Assembly (NCBI RefSeq): GCF_018555385.1
Contig: NZ_JAFEJS010000004.1
Coordinates: 1 to 64,000 of the forward strand
Length of the DNA stretch: 64,000 nucleotides
Direction of reading: 5' to 3'
DNA from: Bifidobacterium santillanense
GTDB lineage: Bacteria; Actinomycetota; Actinomycetes; Actinomycetales; Bifidobacteriaceae
The notes under the pieces are model-generated. The model had not been told where the DNA came from, did no database searches, and worked only from the letters and a program-made list of their open reading frames with translations. Positions 17,633 to 27,459 of this stretch are shown here, one piece after another. Within the stretch, counting starts at the first letter, position 1, and the number at the start of each line of letters is the position of its first letter. Position numbers and translations under genes: made by a program.

Positions 17633-18361
17633 CTACTGCTGCTTCCTGTTGCGTACCACTGTACGGACCTTGCGCGCGGCGAACACGACGATGACCACGA
17701 TGAAGGCGACGATGACGACGTCCTCGAACACGTTGAGGTAGCCGAGGATCGAGCACCAGCCCTCGCCGAGGAAGTATCCGGTGGATACGAGGATCGTGTT
17801 CCACACGGCCGAGCCGAGCAGCGTCCAGCCGGTGAACTGCGCGAAGTTCATCCCGTTGAATCCGGCGGGGATGGAGATGAGCGAGCGCACGACGGGGATG
17901 ACGCGGCCGAGGAGCACGCTCCACGTGCCGTAGCGGGTGAACCAGTCGTTGGCCTTGTCGACGTCGCGGCGGCTCACGCCGGGGATCACGTCGGCGGCCC
18001 GGTGGATGCGGTGCAGGCCCACCCAGCGGGAGATGCCGTAGAGCGCCCACGCGCCGGCGAGCGAGCCGAACGTGGCCCACAGAATCGCTTCGACGAGGCC
18101 GAACGAGCCGCGCGAGGCGGTGAAACCGGCCAGCGGCAGGATCACCTCGGAGGGGATCGGCGGGAAGATCGATTCAAGGGCGATGGCGAGCGCGACCCCG
18201 AGGCCGCCGACCGTCTCCATCAGGGAGACGAGCCAGTCGGTGATGGTCTGGATGAGGCCGCCGTCGCCGGTCGTGCAGACGGGGGCGGCGGCGGTGTTCG
18301 CGGCGGCGAGGGTCAGGGTGTTCGTGGCGTCGGAGATGGCGTCGAAAATCATAAAGGGCAT
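17633..18361 (-). CDS. DedA family membrane protein
   Basis: 242-residue polytopic protein of the DedA (SNARE-associated) family, thought to move or scramble phospholipids or undecaprenyl phosphate. Seen: the ESIFPPIPSEVILPLAG signature near residue 64, and RVIPVVRSLISIPAGFNGMN, which contains the conserved charged pair of the family; four or five membrane helices and a basic tail. Start ATG 18361 is chosen; a TTG at 18382 and an ATG at 18352 are possible, and no start has a good ribosome binding site. It is 18 bases before ARC in the same direction, so it may head that operon. It is divergent from serB. Confidence 0.88.
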   Translation of the reverse strand: MPFMIFDAISDATNTLTLAAANTAAAPVCTTGDGGLIQTITDWLVSLMETVGGLGVALAIALESIFPPIPSEVILPLAGFTASRGSFGLVEAILWATFGSLAGAWALYGISRWVGLHRIHRAADVIPGVSRRDVDKANDWFTRYGTWSVLLGRVIPVVRSLISIPAGFNGMNFAQFTGWTLLGSAVWNTILVSTGYFLGEGWCSILGYLNVFEDVVIVAFIVVIVVFAARKVRTVVRNRKQQ

Positions 18362-18390
18362 TGTCCCAAGGTTTTTCGACAATCGGAACC

Positions 18391-19089
18391 ATGATTCAGG
18401 AACATGCGCAATCCCTTGACGAGTTCGACGACACCGTCGGGCTTCCCGCCCCCACGCTCGCGAAGCCGGGCCTGCTGGTGATGGACGTGGACTCCACGCT
18501 GATCGACGAGGAGGTCATCGACGAGCTCGGCGAGGCGGCGGGCGCCGGCGAGGAGATCGCCGCGGTGACCGAGCGCGCGATGCGCGGCGAGCTCGAGTTC
18601 TGCGACGCGCTGCGCGCCCGCGTGGCGCTGTTGAAGGGGTTGCCGGTCTCCGTATTCGACGAGGTGCACGACAAGCTGCACTTCACGAACGGCGCGCTGG
18701 AGCTCATCGACACGCTGCACGCGCACGGCTGGAAGGTGGGCGTCGTCTCCGGCGGTTTCCACGAGGTCGTGGACCGCTTGGCCGAGGAGGCCCACATCGA
18801 CCACTGGCTCGCGAATCGTCTCGAGGTCGAGGACGGGCGTCTGACCGGCAAGGTCATCGGCGAGATCGTGTGCAAGACCGTCAAGCTGCACGCGCTGCGC
18901 GAGTGGGCGAGGCGCGACGGCCTCGACATGGCGCAGACCGTCGCGGTCGGCGACGGCGCGAACGACATCCCGATGATCCAGGCCGCGGGCCTGGGCATCG
19001 CGTTCTGTGCCAAGCCCAAGACCCAGCTCGCCGCCCCCGAGTCGATCAACGAGCGCGACCTGACGAAGGTCCTCGACTTCCTGCGCTGA
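18391..19089 (+). CDS. serB: Phosphoserine phosphatase
   Basis: HAD-superfamily phosphatase making L-serine from phosphoserine in the last step of serine synthesis. 232 residues. Seen: motif I LLVMDVDSTLIDEE with the nucleophile Asp, motif II VVSGGFHEV, and motif III/IV VGDGANDIPMIQAAGLGIAF. There is no N-terminal ACT domain, only a ~25-residue lead. The start is ATG 18391; the ORF opens at 18361 but has no better start. It converges on fmt with an 11-base gap and no obvious terminator. Confidence 0.95.
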   Translation: MIQEHAQSLDEFDDTVGLPAPTLAKPGLLVMDVDSTLIDEEVIDELGEAAGAGEEIAAVTERAMRGELEFCDALRARVALLKGLPVSVFDEVHDKLHFTNGALELIDTLHAHGWKVGVVSGGFHEVVDRLAEEAHIDHWLANRLEVEDGRLTGKVIGEIVCKTVKLHALREWARRDGLDMAQTVAVGDGANDIPMIQAAGLGIAFCAKPKTQLAAPESINERDLTKVLDFLR

Positions 19090-19099
19090 GCGCCGACCG

Positions 19100-20059
19100 T
19101 CAGGCGAGATGCGCGCCGGGGGCGAGGCGGGCGCCTCGGGCCCAGTCGGCGGCGCGCATGGCCTTCTTGCCCTGCGCCTTGACCTCGATGAGCTCCAGCG
19201 GCGTGGTGCCGGTGCCGACCCACACGTTGCGCTTGCCGGCCTTCAGTTCGCCGGGGGCGAGTCCGGCCGGGGCGTCGGGGTCCGCGGGGGCCGCGGCGAG
19301 CACGTGCAGGGTCAGGGGCTTCGCGCCGTCCTCATCGTCCGCGTGCAGTTCGCACCAGGCGCCGGGCGCGGGGGTGCAGGCGCGAATCTGGCGGTCGATC
19401 GCCTCGACGGGGGCCGCGAAGTCGATGCGCGCGTCCTCGACGGTGATCTTGTGCGCGTACTCGAACTCGCCCTCGGGCTGCGGGGTGAACACGGCGGTGC
19501 CCTCCCCCACGCTCGCGAGCGCGTCCACGTACATCGGCGCGCCCTCGACGGCGAGGCGGTCGAGCAGTTCGCCGGAGGTCTCGCGGCCGGTGAGTTCGAC
19601 GCTCATCGTGGCGATGACCGGGCCGTCGTCGAGTCCCTCGCCGACCTTGAACACGTCGGCGCCGGTGACCTTGTCCCCGGCCCAGATGGAGCGCTGCACG
19701 GGGGCCGCGCCGCGCCAGGCGGGCAGGTTGGAGAAGTGCAGGTTGTACCAGCCGAGCGGCACCGCGTCGAGCACGGCCTTGGGCAGGATGTTGCCGTAGG
19801 CGATGACGGCGGCGATGTCGACGTCGAGGCCCTTGAGTTCGTCCACAAAGCCCGGGTCGCGCGGCTTCGCGTCGATGACCGGGATGCCGAGCTCGAGGGC
19901 GGCGGCCTTGACCGGGCTCGGGGTGAGCTTCCGTCCGCGGCCGGTGGGCGCGTCGGGGCGGGTGAGCACGGCCCTGACCTCGAAGCGCGGGTCGGCGGCG
20001 AACGCCTTGAGGGACGGCACGGCGACGTCGGGGGTTCCTGCGAACAGCAGTTTGAGCAT
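19100..20059 (-). CDS. fmt: Methionyl-tRNA formyltransferase
   Basis: Formylates initiator Met-tRNA using 10-formyl-tetrahydrofolate. 319 residues. Seen: [14 protein letters not shown] at the N-terminus, the catalytic stretch [20 protein letters not shown] (Asn/His), then [16 protein letters not shown], and a C-terminal OB-like domain. The start is ATG 20059, preceded by GAAGGAGAG; the longer frame up to 20182 runs through a terminator hairpin. It is the last gene of the rpoZ-metK-priA-HAD-fmt block, all on the minus strand. Confidence 0.97.
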   Translation of the reverse strand: MLKLLFAGTPDVAVPSLKAFAADPRFEVRAVLTRPDAPTGRGRKLTPSPVKAAALELGIPVIDAKPRDPGFVDELKGLDVDIAAVIAYGNILPKAVLDAVPLGWYNLHFSNLPAWRGAAPVQRSIWAGDKVTGADVFKVGEGLDDGPVIATMSVELTGRETSGELLDRLAVEGAPMYVDALASVGEGTAVFTPQPEGEFEYAHKITVEDARIDFAAPVEAIDRQIRACTPAPGAWCELHADDEDGAKPLTLHVLAAAPADPDAPAGLAPGELKAGKRNVWVGTGTTPLELIEVKAQGKKAMRAADWARGARLAPGAHLA

Positions 20060-20147
20060 GGTTTGGGGTTCTCTCCTTCTAGGGGTTCCTGTGGATTTCC
20101 GCGAGATCGGGCATGTGCCGCCCGGGATGCGCGCACGCGAGCGGAGG

Positions 20148-20169
20148 CCCCGCATCGATTGATGCGGGG
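20148..20169 (-). terminator. Hairpin between HAD gene and fmt
   Basis: 9-bp stem CCCCGCATC/GATGCGGGG with loop GATT. It probably reduces read-through from the HAD gene into fmt. Confidence 0.6.
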
Positions 20170-20210
20170 TGGTCATGGTCATGCATACGCGGACGACGGC
20201 CCGACGACCG

Positions 20211-20924
20211 TCACTCGACGCTCTGCACGTCGGGGATGTTCACGCCGGCGGCGATGAGCAGCTCGCGCAGTTTGACCGGGTCCTTGAAACGCACGCCGCG
20301 GATGCCGGCCGCGTTCGCACCGACGATGTTCATCGCCTTGTCGTCGATGAACACGGCGCCGTCGGCGCTGATGCCGAACTCCTGCAGGGCGCGCTCGTAG
20401 ATGTCCTTGTGCGGCTTGCGCAGCCTGACGTATCCGGAGACGACCTTGCCGTCGAGCTCGCCCAGGATCGGCGTGGCCTTCTCGGCGATCGGGAACAGCT
20501 CCTTCTCCCAGTTGGACAGGCCCCACACGCCGATGCCGGCGGCCTTGAGGTCGTTGATGAGCACGCGCGCGCCGGGCACGACGCCGACGAGCGAGTCCTC
20601 GAAGTTGTCGAGGTAGTACCGGAGCATGTCGGCCCACTTGTCGCCGCTGTGCTCGCGCATCCACGCGACGCCCTCCTCGGGGGTGGCGCCGCCGTCCATC
20701 CGGTCGTTGGCGTCGTAGAAGCGGGAGACGTCGTTGTCGAGGAAGCGGTCGATGGTCGCCTGGTCGTAGCGCGGGATGAGCACCGCGGCCGGATCCCAGT
20801 AGATGAGCACGTTGCCGAAGTCGAAGATGACGTCGGTGATCGGCTTGCCCGCGTTCGCCGCGGCCTCGCCGTCCGACACCAGCACGTCGTAGTCCATGTC
20901 CGGCTCCCCTGGCCAACCCTTCAT
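20211..20924 (-). CDS. HAD family hydrolase
   Basis: 237-residue HAD-superfamily phosphatase, YihX/epoxide-hydrolase-N like. Seen: [14 protein letters not shown] (motif I with Asp-x-Gly in place of the usual second Asp), [10 protein letters not shown] (motif II), and [16 protein letters not shown] followed by [14 protein letters not shown] (motifs III/IV). Glycine at the second position of motif I (D-F-G) is known in this subgroup. The substrate is unknown. Start ATG 20924 follows GGAGGA; a longer frame to 20984 exists but has no such signal. It lies between priA and fmt. Confidence 0.85.
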   Translation of the reverse strand: MKGWPGEPDMDYDVLVSDGEAAANAGKPITDVIFDFGNVLIYWDPAAVLIPRYDQATIDRFLDNDVSRFYDANDRMDGGATPEEGVAWMREHSGDKWADMLRYYLDNFEDSLVGVVPGARVLINDLKAAGIGVWGLSNWEKELFPIAEKATPILGELDGKVVSGYVRLRKPHKDIYERALQEFGISADGAVFIDDKAMNIVGANAAGIRGVRFKDPVKLRELLIAAGVNIPDVQSVE

Positions 20925-21015
20925 CGCGGTCCTCCGTTTCCTTGGTGATTGCGGACGCTCGCGCCCGCGTTTTTCCGCCATCATGTTCCCATGCGTGCGG
21001 GACGGGAGGACCGGG

Positions 21016-23460
21016 TCAGATGAGGTCCTTGCGGTCGAGCTGGAAGCGCAGCTCGCCGCCCTCGCGCGCGGCGACGTGGCGCGCGACCTCGCGCCGGAGC
21101 CGCGCGGCGAGCTCCTCGCGCCTCGCGTGAGGCACGCGCACGACGGCGCGCACGCGGTCGGCGGTGATCTCCAGCTCGCGCGCGTCCACGGTGCGCGGCT
21201 GCGGGATCGGCACGGGGCCGAGCACGCCGGGTATCGCGCCGGAGCCGTCGGCGTCGCCGGGCATCGGGCACATCGCCATGTCGCCGTCCAGCGCGCCGAT
21301 CGCCCTGAGCGCGCGCATCACGGCGTCGCGCCGACCCCACACGCAGGCGACGGCGACGGCCGGCGGCATGCCGGTCTCGAGTCGTTCGGCGAGCTCGCGC
21401 GAGGCGAGCAGCGAGGAGTCCCACAGCATCAGCGACTGGGCGATGGCCGGGTCGGTCTCGCCCAGCAGCAGCGCCTGGCCGCCGGCCGTGCGCGGCGCGC
21501 ACAGGGCGACGACGCGCATCCACGCGGCGAGCGTGTCCACGCGCGCGTCGAGGCCCGGCGCGTACAGGCTGGTCCACGCGTCGAGGATCGCGACGGCCGC
21601 GTAGGACGTGTACCGCGCGGCGGGGTCGTCCGGTCCCGGCCCCGCGACGGCGAATCCGTCCGGGGAGGTCCGGGGCCGGACCGCGGCGGCGGGGACGTCG
21701 TCCGCCGGGGACGCCCCTGTCCGATCCGCGGGCGTCGCCCGCACGCGCGGCTCGGCGCCGGGGGTCGCGATGACGATGACCGGCCGACGCTCGATCTCGT
21801 CGATGACGCCGTGCGGCTGGCTGGGGCTGGACAGCAGCGTCGGCACGCCGCGGAACAGGCCGCGCAGCTCGTCGGCGGTGCCGGCCGCGCCGACGCGCAC
21901 GACGCGCAGGCGGTCGCCGTGGCAGTGCGGGCACGTCCAGTTCGACGCGGCCGCGCCGCACCAGCGGCATCGGGGCACGGCCGCGCCGCGCACGCGTTGC
22001 AGCGGGCCGGTGCACTTGCGGCACCGCGCCTGGCGCAGGCACTTGGGGTTGGCGCAGCTCAGCGCCTCGGCCACGCCGTCGGCGGGGATGGAGAAGAGGA
22101 CCGGGCCTCCGGTGAGCAGCGCGGAGCGGATGTTGGCGACGGCGGTGTGCGGCACGCGCGCGCCGATCGACGGGTCGGCGAGGCGCGCGAGCTCCTCGCG
22201 GTTGAGCCATCGGACCCACGGTGAGGCGTCCCTGAGCACGCCGGGCAGCGGGCGGATGGCCGTGGCCGGCCCGCTCACCGCGTCCGACGGCCGCGACGCC
22301 GCGACGCCCGGCAGCCCCGCGACCTCCATCTGGCTCAGGGGGCTGCGGGCGTTGGCGAGCGCGACGAACACGCCCCCATGCGCCTCGGCGCGCAGCCGCA
22401 GCACGCCGCGCGCGTGGGCGTAGGGCATCATGCCGTCGGCCTGCTGGTAGGCGATGTCGTCCATGATCGCGAAGAGCCCGGGGCCGTCGACCGGCGCGTA
22501 CATGGCGGCGCGCGGGCCGATCACGCACCGCACCTGTCCGGTGGCGACGGCGAGGTAGGCGCGGTAGCGGTCGATCGGCGGGGTCTCGGCGCTCAGGACC
22601 GCCACGTCGCCGGTCCATCCGCCGGTGCCGGAGCGGCCCGGCCCGAACGGCGTCAGGCCGAGCGCGCCGAGGGAGTCGAGCACGTCGCGGGTCTCGCGCA
22701 TGCCGGGCAGGACGACGACGGCCGTGCGTCCGGCGGCGAGCGCCTCGGCGGCCATCCAGGCGAGCGCCTCGGCGGCCCGGCCGACGCCGGGCAGCGGGTC
22801 GAGCGCGAACGCGCGGAACGCGGAGCCGTGCAGCGCGCCCTGCAGGTCGCGAAGGTTCCGGTCGTACATGCCGGCGAGGCGTGCGAACCGCGCGGCGAGC
22901 CGGTCGGCGGGAGCGGATGCGGCCCGGCCGGTCGACGGACCCGACGGCGCGGCCGCGTCCCCCTCGATGCCGGACGCGCCGGCCGGACGGCCGCCGCGCG
23001 CGAATCCGGCGACGAGACGCTGCTCCTTCTCGACCTTGGCGACGCGCGGGGGCACTGCGAGGCGCAGGATGTTGGCGCGCGTGCCGCCGTACGCGTCGGC
23101 GATCAGGGCGATGTCGCGGCGCATCGAGGCGGGCACGAGCACGTCGTCGCCGAGCACGCGTTCGAGGTAGCGCAGGGACGAGGCGGGGGTGTCGGAGGCG
23201 GCGGCGCGCTCCCAGATGACGCCGTTGACGCGCCGGCCGCCGAAGCGGACGCGCACGAGTGCCCCGGGACGGGCGGCCTCGGACTGTCTCTCGTCGATGA
23301 GGTAGTCGAAGGTCTGCCCCAGGTGCGTGGCCTGCACGTCGAGCACGACGCGGGCGATGGGGTCGCGGCCGGCGGGGGTGTGCGCGGCCGGCGCGCGCTT
23401 GCGCCGTCTGCGGGGGGCGAGCCCGTCGAGCGTCAGCTGCTCCGCGTCCATGTCAGTCAT
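21016..23460 (-). CDS. priA: Probable replication restart protein PriA, helicase motifs lost
   Basis: Primosomal protein N' homologue, about 814 residues. The N-terminal 3'-DNA-binding domain is clear (ARVVLDVQATHLGQTFDYLI, PGALVRVRFGGRRVNGVIWE). The zinc-binding region is intact (CANPKCLRQARCRKC, then CRWCG and CPHCH). However, where PriA should have Walker A GVTGSGKT there is LDPLPGVGRAAEALAW, and the DEEH box is MDDIAYQQ. Such ATPase-less PriA proteins are known in actinobacteria and probably act as DNA-binding loading factors, not helicases. Start chosen among ATGs at 23469, 23460 and 23451; none has a ribosome binding site, and the metK terminator ends only 12-20 bases upstream. Confidence 0.85.
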   Translation of the reverse strand: MTDMDAEQLTLDGLAPRRRRKRAPAAHTPAGRDPIARVVLDVQATHLGQTFDYLIDERQSEAARPGALVRVRFGGRRVNGVIWERAAASDTPASSLRYLERVLGDDVLVPASMRRDIALIADAYGGTRANILRLAVPPRVAKVEKEQRLVAGFARGGRPAGASGIEGDAAAPSGPSTGRAASAPADRLAARFARLAGMYDRNLRDLQGALHGSAFRAFALDPLPGVGRAAEALAWMAAEALAAGRTAVVVLPGMRETRDVLDSLGALGLTPFGPGRSGTGGWTGDVAVLSAETPPIDRYRAYLAVATGQVRCVIGPRAAMYAPVDGPGLFAIMDDIAYQQADGMMPYAHARGVLRLRAEAHGGVFVALANARSPLSQMEVAGLPGVAASRPSDAVSGPATAIRPLPGVLRDASPWVRWLNREELARLADPSIGARVPHTAVANIRSALLTGGPVLFSIPADGVAEALSCANPKCLRQARCRKCTGPLQRVRGAAVPRCRWCGAAASNWTCPHCHGDRLRVVRVGAAGTADELRGLFRGVPTLLSSPSQPHGVIDEIERRPVIVIATPGAEPRVRATPADRTGASPADDVPAAAVRPRTSPDGFAVAGPGPDDPAARYTSYAAVAILDAWTSLYAPGLDARVDTLAAWMRVVALCAPRTAGGQALLLGETDPAIAQSLMLWDSSLLASRELAERLETGMPPAVAVACVWGRRDAVMRALRAIGALDGDMAMCPMPGDADGSGAIPGVLGPVPIPQPRTVDARELEITADRVRAVVRVPHARREELAARLRREVARHVAAREGGELRFQLDRKDLI

Positions 23461-23481
23461 GGGACCCATGGTAGCGGGTAT

Positions 23482-23512
23482 GAAAAAAGGACCGGTGCAT
23501 ATGCACCGGTCC
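23482..23512 (-). terminator. Rho-independent terminator of metK
   Basis: A 24-bp perfect palindrome (23489-23512, core GGACCGGTGC/GCACCGGTCC), followed on the minus strand by TTTTTT (23488-23482). It sits between metK and priA, so priA needs its own promoter or depends on read-through. Confidence 0.88.
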
Positions 23513-23594
23513 GTTCCGTACGCTTCCGTACGAGGCGGGCCGTCCTCGGCCCATCCGACGGGTTTTCCCTCGGCGGGCGGAGCCCGGGGAAGGC

Positions 23595-24824
23595 TCAGGC
23601 GAGTTCGGCGATGGCGGCCTTGAGCTCGTCGACCCTGTTGGTCGCCTCCCACGGGAAGTCGACGTCGGTGCGGCCGAAGTGGCCGTAGGCGGCGGTCTTC
23701 GCGTAGATCGGGCGCTTGAGGTCGAGCTCGTCGATGATCGCGGCGGGGCGCAGGTCGAAGACCCTGCGCACGGCCTGCTGGATCTGCTCGCGGGTCACGC
23801 CGCCGATCTCGGTGCCGAACGTCTCGACGTTGATGGACACCGGGTCGGCCACGCCGATCGCGTACGCGACCTGCACCTCGACGCGGTGCGCGAGGCCCGC
23901 GGCGACGATGTTCTTGGCCACCCAGCGGGTGGCGTACGCGGCGGAGCGGTCGACCTTGGACGGGTCCTTGCCGCTGAACGCGCCGCCGCCGTGGTGGGCG
24001 GCGCCGCCGTACGTGTCAACGATGATCTTGCGGCCGGTCAGGCCCGCGTCGGCCGCCGGGCCGCCGAGGATGAACGAGCCGGTCGGGTTGACGAGCTGGC
24101 GGTAGTCGTCGTGCTTCAGCGTGTCGCCGAGGACGGCGTCGAGCACCGGGTCGATGACGTGCTCCTTCAGCTCCTTCTCGAGCCACTCGTGGGTGGCCTC
24201 GGGGTCGTGCTGGGTGGAGATGAGGACGGTGTCGACGCGCAGCGGCCTGTTGTCCTCGTCGTATTCGATGGTGACCTGAGTCTTGCCGTCCGGGCGCAGG
24301 TGCGGCACCTCGCCGCTCTTGCGCACCTCGGCGAGGCGGTAGGCCAGGCGGTGGGCCAGATGCACCGGCAGCGGCATGAGCACGTCGGTCTCGTCGGTCG
24401 CGTAGCCGAACATGACGCCCTGGTCGCCGGCGCCCTGCGCCTCGTAGCGCTGCTCGCGGCTGGCGGCGGACTCCTCGGCCTCGCTCAGGCGGGAGACGCC
24501 CTGGTTGATCTCGGCGCTCTGGCCGGTGATGGCGACGATCACGCCGCAGGAGTCGGCGTCGAGGCCGACCTCGGACGAGGTGTAGCCGATGCGGCGCAGC
24601 GTCTCGCGCACCTTCGCCTGCACGTCCACGTAGCCTTCGGAGGTCACCTCGCCGAAGACGAGGAACACGCCGGTGGCGGCGGAGGTCTCGACCGCGACGT
24701 GGGACTGGGGGTCCTGGCGGAGCAGGTCGTCGAGGATCTCGTCGGAGATCTGGTCGCAGACCTTGTCGGGGTGGCCTTCGGTGACGGATTCGGCGGAGAT
24801 GAGCTTGCGCTCGTGGTTGGTCAT
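23595..24824 (-). CDS. metK: S-adenosylmethionine synthase
   Basis: Makes SAM from methionine and ATP as a tetramer with Mg and K. 409 residues. Seen: [20 protein letters not shown] with the ATP- and metal-binding residues, [11 protein letters not shown] (family signature), the P-loop-like [16 protein letters not shown], and [10 protein letters not shown] near the end. AAGAGGGATGAT precedes ATG 24824. The 290 bases upstream show no SAM riboswitch that I can recognise, only the terminator of rpoZ. Confidence 0.98.
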   Translation of the reverse strand: MTNHERKLISAESVTEGHPDKVCDQISDEILDDLLRQDPQSHVAVETSAATGVFLVFGEVTSEGYVDVQAKVRETLRRIGYTSSEVGLDADSCGVIVAITGQSAEINQGVSRLSEAEESAASREQRYEAQGAGDQGVMFGYATDETDVLMPLPVHLAHRLAYRLAEVRKSGEVPHLRPDGKTQVTIEYDEDNRPLRVDTVLISTQHDPEATHEWLEKELKEHVIDPVLDAVLGDTLKHDDYRQLVNPTGSFILGGPAADAGLTGRKIIVDTYGGAAHHGGGAFSGKDPSKVDRSAAYATRWVAKNIVAAGLAHRVEVQVAYAIGVADPVSINVETFGTEIGGVTREQIQQAVRRVFDLRPAAIIDELDLKRPIYAKTAAYGHFGRTDVDFPWEATNRVDELKAAIAELA

Positions 24825-24952
24825 ATCATCCCTCTTTCGGACTTATCGCCCCGCCCGCGGTTCCGCCGCCGGCGAGGCACAATGATACGGAAAATGTTCT
24901 GTTGTGTAAGGACCGTCGGGCCGCACGCCGTACGAGCCGTGCGTCGCCATGC

Positions 24953-25001
24953 AAAAAGGCCCGTGCCTGATCCCTCGCTGATGAGGAGTCGGGCGCGAGC
25001 C
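24953..25001 (-). terminator. Terminator downstream of rpoZ
   Basis: On the minus strand an imperfect long hairpin (outer GCCCG/CGGGC, inner CCTC/GAGG) is followed by CTTTTTGC. The stretch 24825-25113 between metK and rpoZ holds this and no gene. Confidence 0.6.
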
Positions 25002-25113
25002 TACGTTGTTCGCTCCTGTCGTCCAGTTCTACCCGCCGGCGCGGGTCTCGGCAAGCGTGTCGCCGATTTCGGATCGACGATCTGCGTCACGTCGCGCCGG
25101 GGAGGACGGCGGA

Positions 25114-25428
25114 TCAGTTGCCTTCGGTCAGGTCGTCCTCGCCGAGGGTCTCCTCGAGCAGGCCGTCGTTGATCTCGCGGAAGGCGATGGACAGCGGCTT
25201 CTCGTTGTTCTGGTATTCGACGAGCGGGCCGACGTTCTGCAGCAGACCCTCGTTGAGCTGGGTGAAGTAGGAGTTGATCTGGCGGGCGCGCTTGGCGGCG
25301 AAGATCGCCAGGGCGTACTTGGAATCGGCGTGCTCCATGAGCTCGTCGATCGACGGGCTGGCCAGACCGTCCGGGGTGGGCTTGGTGCCGAACTCCTCGC
25401 CGGCCTTCGGCTCGGTGTCATTTGCCAT
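25114..25428 (-). CDS. rpoZ: DNA-directed RNA polymerase omega subunit
   Basis: 104-residue omega subunit that helps assemble the beta' subunit. Seen: the conserved [20 protein letters not shown] helix and [15 protein letters not shown], the omega signature. The C-terminal acidic tail ([13 protein letters not shown]) is typical. Start ATG 25428 has GGAGATG upstream; the longer frame to 25485 does not. It is first in the rpoZ-metK-priA-HAD-fmt gene order common in bifidobacteria. Confidence 0.96.
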   Translation of the reverse strand: MANDTEPKAGEEFGTKPTPDGLASPSIDELMEHADSKYALAIFAAKRARQINSYFTQLNEGLLQNVGPLVEYQNNEKPLSIAFREINDGLLEETLGEDDLTEGN

Positions 25429-25561
25429 AATGGTGCATCTCCAAACATGCGGAAAAACTATCTCAACCGCAACGAGTATAGCCATATGCGAGGACGCGGG
25501 GAAGGGGCACGGAATCCCCTCCCCCGCGTCCCGCGCGTGGACCGGACCGGTCCGCGTGCGC

Positions 25562-26950
25562 TCACGCGGCGATCGGCAGGCGGCGTCCGTCGACGGTCAC
25601 GTCCGGCTCGGCGACCGTCACGCAGCCGTCGGTGAGGACGGCCGGGCGCTCGTCGGGGCGGATGGACTTCAGGCGGATGCGGCTCATGTCGAGCCCGCGC
25701 ACGTTGCGCAGGTCCATGAACGCGGTGCGCGACCAGTCGGGCCAGTAGTTCTCGCTGGACCTGACGTCCGGCTCGACGAGCTTGTCGACGAGCCTCGGGT
25801 ACTCGTCCAGCGGCGGGATGTCGGCGAGCTTGACGCCGCCGATGAACGTGTAACGCACGTCGGTCAGGGTCACGTCCTCGATGGGGTGGCCGTCGGCGGC
25901 GTCGAAGCGGAAGCCGGCGAAGCGCGGCTCGCCCATCACGTCGTCGGTGAAGCGGCGGTGGACGTTCGCCATCTCCCCGCTGTCCGTGGCGGTGAGTCCC
26001 GTGATCGTGATGCGCTTGAGCTCGCCGATCTCGGGCATGCGGTCGAGCTCGACCGAGGTGCCGTAGTCGTCGAGCTCGAAGCGGTTGTTGAGGATCGCGA
26101 AGACCGGGCGGGTCACGTCGCGCATGACGATGTTGGAGAACGAGATGTCGCTGATCGTGCCGCCCTCGGTCGACTCGAGCTTGATGCCCTCGCGCCAGAC
26201 GCGTTCGAGCGTGCAGTTGGAGACGGTGACGTCGTGGATGTCGCCGATGGACTTGAGTCCGAAGCGCAGCCCCGCGCACACGCCGGAGAAGGCGCAGTTG
26301 GTCACGTGGACGTCGTGGACCGGACGGTCCTTGGAGCTGGCCTGCAGGCACAGGTTGTCGTCGGTGCCGCGCACGTAGCAGTCGGAGACGAACACGTGGG
26401 CGCAGCCGTCGAAGTCGAGGCCGTCGCCGTTGTAGCGCTTGTCGTTCTTGATGTCGACGCCGCGGATCCAGATGTACTCGCTGTCGAGGAACGCGGTGGT
26501 CCATGCGGCGGACTCGTACAGGCGCAGTCCCTCGAGGTGCACGTTGTGGCAGCGCAGCAGGCGGATCATCATCGGGCGGTAGATCGAGCCCTCGTTGGGG
26601 AAGGCGGTCGCGTTGCCGTCGATCCTGCCGCGTCCGACGATGGAGAAGTCGTGCTGATCCTCCGCGTAGATGAAGCAGCGGTCGAGCGCCTGCTCGTTGC
26701 GGTAGCGGTTGTGGTGCACGTCCGGCGCATAGTCGGCGATGTCCGGGCTCGCGAGCAGCGTGGCGGACGCGTCGATCTCGAACGTCACGTTGGACCTGAG
26801 CCGGATGGTGCCGGCGAGGTACGTGCCGTCGGACAGGAGTACGGTGCCGCCTCCGGCCGCCGAGCACAAATCGATGGCCTGCTGGATGGCGGGGGCGTCG
26901 TTGGTGGCGCCGTCGCCCTTCGCGCCGTGGGCGCGTACGTCGTAGAGCAT
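25562..26950 (-). CDS. GH28-like right-handed beta-helix glycoside hydrolase (polygalacturonase family)
   Basis: 462-residue pectin-lyase-fold protein without a signal peptide, hence cytoplasmic. It starts with [23 protein letters not shown] and [17 protein letters not shown], standard for GH28. Candidate catalytic acids are in [10 protein letters not shown] and [11 protein letters not shown]; the RIK motif is REGIKLES. The usual G-H-G is replaced by AGLRFG, so a substrate other than polygalacturonan is likely. Being intracellular, it should cut an imported oligosaccharide or glycoside. It is the last gene of an operon with a TIM-barrel isomerase, a DUF993 protein and an oxidoreductase. Start ATG 26950 follows AAGGGA. 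Confidence 0.82.
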   Translation of the reverse strand: MLYDVRAHGAKGDGATNDAPAIQQAIDLCSAAGGGTVLLSDGTYLAGTIRLRSNVTFEIDASATLLASPDIADYAPDVHHNRYRNEQALDRCFIYAEDQHDFSIVGRGRIDGNATAFPNEGSIYRPMMIRLLRCHNVHLEGLRLYESAAWTTAFLDSEYIWIRGVDIKNDKRYNGDGLDFDGCAHVFVSDCYVRGTDDNLCLQASSKDRPVHDVHVTNCAFSGVCAGLRFGLKSIGDIHDVTVSNCTLERVWREGIKLESTEGGTISDISFSNIVMRDVTRPVFAILNNRFELDDYGTSVELDRMPEIGELKRITITGLTATDSGEMANVHRRFTDDVMGEPRFAGFRFDAADGHPIEDVTLTDVRYTFIGGVKLADIPPLDEYPRLVDKLVEPDVRSSENYWPDWSRTAFMDLRNVRGLDMSRIRLKSIRPDERPAVLTDGCVTVAEPDVTVDGRRLPIAA

Positions 26951-27037
26951 TGCGTGGTCCCTTATCGTGGTTGCGTGTATGCGGTCATGCGTCCGTCGCA
27001 CGCGGATGGTCGGCCGCCGGGAGACCCGGCGTGGCGG

Positions 27038-27301
27038 TCACCTGCGGGCGTTGATGGACAGGTAGCGGCCGGTGCCGATGACGGAGGCGACGACGGCGAC
27101 GAGCATCACGAAGGCGCTCATCGCGGCGACTTGGAACACGCCGGCGATGACGCCCTCGGTCAGCGCGGCGGCGACGAGGCAGACGACGAGCGCGAGCACT
27201 ACGGCGGCGAGCACGTAGACGGCGTAGTCGCGGTCGGACGGCTTGGCGGCCTTGACGGAAGCGGCCTTGATGGTGGTCTTGGTGAGATGTGCGGTGGTCA
27301 T
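27038..27301 (-). CDS. Small two-helix membrane protein, unknown function
   Basis: 87 residues: a basic, Thr/Lys-rich cytoplasmic lead (residues 1-24), two hydrophobic helices (~26-48 and ~52-77), and a short basic end. GAAAGGAAACC precedes ATG 27301. I do not recognise the family. It lies between the TIM-barrel isomerase and the GH28 genes on the same strand, so it is probably co-transcribed and may be a membrane partner or an anchor. Confidence 0.65.
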   Translation of the reverse strand: MTTAHLTKTTIKAASVKAAKPSDRDYAVYVLAAVVLALVVCLVAAALTEGVIAGVFQVAAMSAFVMLVAVVASVIGTGRYLSINARR

Positions 27302-27362
27302 GATGGTTTCCTTTCAGGATGATTCGTGGTGAATCGATGTGTGGTGTTGGTTATGGTGCGGA

Positions 27363-27419
27363 TGTGTTGGGTTATGCGTGGTGTGTTGACTTGTGCGTGA
27401 TGTGTTGAGTTATGCGTGC
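27363..27419. repeat. Three tandem 19-bp repeats
   Basis: Units at 27363-27381, 27382-27400 and 27401-27419 share TGTGTTG-(3)-T-(A/G)-TGCGTG, with a degenerate fourth unit just before. They lie in the gap between the isomerase gene and the small membrane protein gene. Confidence 0.7.
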
Positions 27420-27459
27420 GTATGGCGGTCGGGGCCCGTCGCGGCCCCGGTCCGTCGGT

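Noticed and set aside
24825-25113. SAM riboswitch before metK
   Set aside because: No conserved riboswitch core seen; the structured part is better explained as the rpoZ terminator.
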